The position numbers and the translations under genes were made by a program. From Absidia repens (Eukaryota > Mucoromycota > Mucoromycetes > Mucorales > Cunninghamellaceae): a stretch of 64,000 nucleotides of DNA. The stretch covers positions 1,488,001-1,552,000 of the forward strand of contig MCGE01000008.1 in NCBI GenBank assembly GCA_002105175.1, given 5' to 3'. Shown here piece by piece: positions 60,095 through 64,000 of this stretch (its first letter is position 1; the number at the start of each line of letters is the position of its first letter). The notes beneath the pieces were generated by a model that was not told the origin of the DNA, did not search any database, and worked only from the letters and a program-made list of their open reading frames with translations.

Positions 60095-61740
60095 ATGCAA
60101 ATCGAACGATTGTTTGCCAATAGCAGCATTGCTAAGAAACGACGATCATCATATATATCAGTTAACAGTGTATCCCCGGGATCCGTTGAAACACTGTTAT
60201 CTCCTCGAACTGCAAAATTCATCAACAAATCAAGAAGGTCATCTTTGGTAGCAGAAGTATTGGGTGGGGCTGGATCATCATCGTCAACTGGAGGTGGTAG
60301 CGCTGTCGCTGGCGGCAGCGGTATTTCAATAGAAACTAGGCGGAGAAGTATAATCAATACGTTATGTGATAAATCAACGTCAAGCAACGACTACGCCTTT
60401 CCCGCCACTGAAGCAATGGATTATACTATGATGGAAGATGAGGAAACGACAAACCCTTTGGATCATGATTATGATCATGATTATCTGCAACAGCAGCAAT
60501 ATGATCAAAATTTTTCTTCTTTTTCACCCCCTATTGGTCCTACTTCAACGCAAACCTCCTCAACAATATCCGCTTCACGGCCTAGATCAAATTCCATTTC
60601 AAGCAGCATTTCAGAATCATTGAAAAAATTGACCCAATATAATAATCTTCCTAATTTTGATATTCACACCATGTACAAAATCAAAAAACGTCGCTCCTCA
60701 TCAGGAAATGTGGATCAACAGCATCAAAATCAGGCACAAATTCAGAAAGATATTTGTATACAAGATATAAAAAATGATGGAATTGGCGCAATGCTTAATT
60801 CAAGAGTGCCATTATGTTACTTTTTACATCACTTATTGGAAGAATACAGCTGTGAAAATTTGGTAACAAAAAAAAAAGGAAGCGGGGAGGTGAATCATGA
60901 GCTCGTGGTCGCATGATGCCTCGGCACCAAAATTTACATTCCGCCAGTCCCTCCTTACATCCTTTTCTTTTTTTTTTTTTTTTTTGATTCTCGCTAGTTT
61001 TTCTATTTAGAGCTACAACAATATGAAAGGATAAATTATGTCTCGGTAGCTCAGCAATTAGCAGCAGCAGAACATATACATGATACGTACTTGGCGAGAA
61101 ACTGTCAATTTGAAGTAAATTTGGATGATAAAGTTAGATCAAGTGTTACCTCTGCTTTGGAAGCACGCAATGCCGACCATTGTTTTCAAACTGCTAAGCG
61201 AGAGGTTTATTTGCTTTTGGAATCTAGCTTTATGCAATTCATGCGAACTGATATTTGGAATCAAATGATTGAAAACTGTGGTAAAAGGAAATAATAACTT
61301 ACCAATTGCCATCCAGACACCTAATTTTTTTGGGGGTGGGGGTGTGTATGTATTTACCCATAGGTGAAGTGACGGAGTATTATGATAATGAAAAACGAGA
61401 TAAAGCTGTGAATAACTTGATTGGATATTTGGAAAAAATGCAATCTTTGTTCTATTCTAGCAATCAAGCAGCTACACCAGCATTTATGGACGTAAACCAA
61501 TCGACAAGACAACATCATGATATGGTCAAGGCGATGGTGCATGAATTTTGTCGCACCTTGATTGGTATTGAATTCGAGTACTATCGATCGGCTTCAGCTG
61601 GTGAACAACCAAGCTCATTATCAATGCCAACTTCACCAACATCATCATCATCGTCTCAAAATCAACAACCACAGCGCCGTGGGCTCAAACAAAAGCATGT
61701 AGTTTTATTTGACTTCTTTGGAAAAAAGCGCTTACATTAA
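60095..61740 (+). CDS. RGS domain protein
   Basis: Regulator of G-protein signalling that should speed GTP hydrolysis by G-alpha. Three exons (60095-60862, 60998-61280, 61364-61740) give 475 residues. The N-terminal 230 residues are low-complexity and Ser-rich with repeated RRSS motifs, typical kinase sites. The RGS box (about 235-355) has IGAMLNSRVPLCYFLHHLLE, ENLFFYLELQQYE, the AAAEHIHDTYLARN helix, EVNLDDKVRSSV and the C-terminal VYLLLESSFMQFMRTDIW. After it comes a further predicted helical region and a Ser/Gln-rich tail with a basic end. The upstream inverted repeat at 59834 may lie in its leader. No membrane segment is present, so it is likely cytosolic, perhaps recruited via its N-terminus. 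Confidence 0.92.
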
Positions 61741-61924
61741 TAATGTTATCAATTGATACTCTTAGTGATAATATCATTGACCTAAGAAATAAAAGGTATT
61801 TTTGTTCAGGATCTCATACTGTCTAGTGAAAGAAAAAAAAAGGGGGCTCCTTTCCTTTTGTATCCACCATAGTCAGGGGGAAAAAAAATATAGCGAACCG
61901 CCTCTCCAGAGAGACCCATTGACA

Positions 61925-62960
61925 TTTCAAATTCCGCGTGCGTGATTTTTTCTTTTTAGTGAGGATCCCTTTTTTTTTTCCTCTCTTTCTTTTGCTTTTT
62001 CTTTTCTTTCATTCTTTTTCCCTCAACCATTCAACTTCTTTGGACTTCTGGCGATGTTAGATTAGCATTAGGACTAGTTTAGAAAGGTTTTCAGAAAAGG
62101 GATTGCAACATACATGGGGAACCCCTTTCATTTTGAATTTAGGTTTTTGGACCACCATCCGTTGGCTTTTTGGAACCATCAGTAGCTTAGTTTAGTGTTA
62201 GTTTGCTATAGTTTGTGTCAACATCTAAATAAAATATGTCTCTATTTACATACTTCAATGACAAATGTCCCATTGTCTCTCTCACGTCTTATATAATAGA
62301 TCCCTTTTTTTACTACCACCCTCCATTTGATTAATGTTGAATAGTGTTTGCCTCAATAAAAGGTACCCCTCTTGTATTTCTCGTACTTTGTACAATATGC
62401 ACAATATGCACAATACAATAGCTCCCTTTTTATAAAGCTCCTTTAAACTAGTATTGTTCATTCTTCAGATCACCTACTTATCTCGTTTATGCTACCTCTA
62501 TTAAATAATCTTGTTACAATGAACCCCTGCCATCAGTTTTATAGTCACCCAATATGTCCAGTAAAGTATGTTTTTTATTAACCACCCCAATCTTCGACTC
62601 ATTGTATAGTGAACAAAGTCGGCATTGTAACTTTTTCGCGCGTGTCCTATCAAACAAATTGCATTCTACTCATCAACTATGACTACTTCTCTCCCAGTAT
62701 CCCAAGAACTACTTGGTTGTGCAAGGTCCCTTAATATGAGACTTAGCTCTATTTCTGCTCAATCATTCAAATCGATTAAACTTGCCTGTGTAGCTATAGT
62801 AGCTTTTCGTATGAACTATCATAGCCTCCACTAGGCGGGGCATAATACAAATCCCTCGTAACTTTTTGTCCTGCCCTCTTCAAATTTTAAAATCAGCCAA
62901 ACGTCTCTCTGCCCCTTGATTTAAGGATCCCGAGGGCATTCTATGTCTTTTGAAAAGGTA
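61925..62960 (+). repeat. Dispersed repeat, copy E (forward)
   Basis: Starts TTTCAAATTCCGCGTGCGTG, a mutated version of the CACGTG terminus, then the pyrimidine tract, the GGGATTGCAACATACATGGGG core, AATAAAATATGTC near 62229 and TACAATGAACCCC near 62515. CCACTAGGCGGGGC near 62828 matches copy C. The right edge is estimated. Confidence 0.8.
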
Positions 62961-63356
62961 AATGTGTCAAAAAAAGCTCCCCCCCCCACTTATTTTTATT
63001 CTTTGATTCTTACCACCATCAATAAAAAATAAAAATAAAACTGGTCATTTGCTATATCTTTATCCTTCATTCATTCTTGGTATGGCTTTAGAATTATTAT
63101 CATTACCCAATAAACGCTTTTGTTAAATATTAACGTGTCATCGTTATCAATGATTTTTTAAATGGGATGATGATGGAAGGGAGCATACTACGGACGAATT
63201 ACGATTTTGTCATTTGGTTGACGCCGGTTATGATGTGGGGTAGTGAGAGAGAGATTAGGCGTGAACGGAGAGTGTGCGGTTCGAAGCGAGCGACATTGGA
63301 TTTGGCGTTGGGCTGCATCTCTGTGAACGATAGATGCTTCATTAGAAATGTATAGC

Positions 63357-63389
<33 letters not shown>

Positions 63390-63447
63390 ACTCTTTTTCG
63401 GTAGAGATGTGAATTTTGGTTTCGCAAATATCGCATCCTAAAAGAAA
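62961..63447. other. Spacer between convergent repeat copies E and F
   Basis: Nothing gene-like. It separates the tails of two oppositely oriented repeat copies and includes a 27-base A run (63359-63387) and a GA-rich stretch (63240-63260). Confidence 0.4.
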
Positions 63448-64000
63448 TCCGCATTTTTTTTTATATTCAATTTCAAACCATTCTCACATTTTCAACAGAT
63501 GACATACTCTGTTTCATTGAAGGGACTGTTTGAAATGTGGTCTTTGATGAAATTATAACCTGCTCCAGTCATTTGGCACCGTAATGTCTAACCTCTTAGG
63601 CTCAACTGGCTTTTGTTTGGGCTTTTTTTTTTTTAATAATACCGCATGCAAAGTAAAAAATAAAAATGAGCTGCATACATACAATCTGGCCAATCTAGTG
63701 GAAGTTTGCGCTGACAGGACGGTCCACGTTGATCGATATGTATGGTAGAGCGGGAATATAGTCCCGTTTCATATTAAATGACCTAGAACTCTCAACCAGT
63801 CGCTAGACTTCAATGGTAGTAATAGTAGTCATAGTCATAGTGTGTGAAGCAGACAGAAAGTATTTGATAGGACATTCGCAAAACAGCTACAATAGCTACA
63901 TTGTTTAATATATGGTAGGCCACAGTGTGGTTAATAAAAATACGTATTTTATTGATGTATATCGCTAGATACTAAAACAAAGGCAGGGGGTTCAGTGTAA
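63448..64000 (-). repeat. Dispersed repeat, copy F (reverse, cut by window end)
   Basis: Begins at the far-end side with TTCAATTTCAAACCATTCTCACA, shared with copies A and D, and proceeds through CCAATCTAGTGGAAG and TTTCATATTAAATGACCTAGAAC, which match copy D. Its CACGTG-side terminus lies beyond the window. Confidence 0.75.

Noticed and set aside
63270..63300. GGTTCGAAGCGAGC resembles a tRNA B box
   Set aside because: No matching A box, acceptor stem or five-base T-stem around it.

Overview
This window is nuclear DNA from a filamentous fungus, most likely an early-diverging one of the Mucorales type (Mucor, Absidia or Lichtheimia relatives). The evidence is AT-rich intergenic DNA with long T and A runs, many short introns (about 55-180 nt, GT-AG with clear TAG/CAG acceptors and some CTAAC/CTAAT-like branch sites), compact genes, a GPI-anchored chitin deacetylase of the kind abundant in Mucorales, and proteins such as a SCAMP and an AGGF1-like FHA/G-patch protein that I associate more with animals and plants than with yeasts. 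I cannot name a genus. All gene models below were spliced by hand by reading both strands, and all but one rest on a continuous frame across the exons; exceptions are flagged.

Layout. 1-10.8 kb (all +): spermidine synthase, Mediator subunit 1, a PX-BAR sorting nexin of the Snx41/Atg20 type, a dienelactone-hydrolase family enzyme. 10.8-12.8 kb: intergenic DNA with the first copy of a dispersed repeat. 12.8-16.4 kb: two head-to-head pairs, ribosomal proteins uL4/eS17 and the dolichol-phosphate-mannose synthase accessory subunits DPM3/DPM2. 16.5-23.3 kb: an ALE1/LPCAT-like MBOAT acyltransferase (-), a SCAMP (+), and a peroxisomal ABCD half transporter (+). 23.9-29.3 kb: a PHD-finger protein and a chitin deacetylase. 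30.2-32.0 kb: an ELMO-domain protein (-). 33.2-34.4 kb: repeat copy. 34.8-42.5 kb: an Alba-like protein (-), an AGGF1-like protein (+), an unrecognised small secreted protein (-), and a large Hsl1/Gin4/BRSK-type kinase (-). 42.7-43.9 kb: repeat copy. 44.4-48.5 kb: protoporphyrinogen oxidase (-) and a Zn2Cys6 regulator (-). 48.9-51.7 kb: a coiled-coil, tail-anchored protein that looks like a KASH-type nuclear-envelope protein (+). 51.9-53.1 kb: repeat copy. 53.9-58.9 kb: an AzgA purine permease, a ZNG1/CobW GTPase and a small unassigned gene (+). 60.1-61.7 kb: an RGS protein (+). 61.9-64.0 kb: two convergent repeat copies.

Most genes are housekeeping and not organised into one pathway, but some adjacency is functional: DPM2 and DPM3, two small membrane partners of the same ER enzyme, share one promoter, and two ribosomal protein genes share another. 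Membrane/lipid themes recur (DPM2/3, MBOAT, SCAMP, ABCD). The least explained elements are a ~1.0-1.25 kb non-coding dispersed repeat present six times in 64 kb, mostly starting with a CACGTG-containing terminus; tandemly duplicated 3' flanks behind three genes; three introns placed directly after the start codon; and the KASH-like protein. I saw no rRNA, tRNA, CRISPR array, or intact transposase or reverse transcriptase gene.
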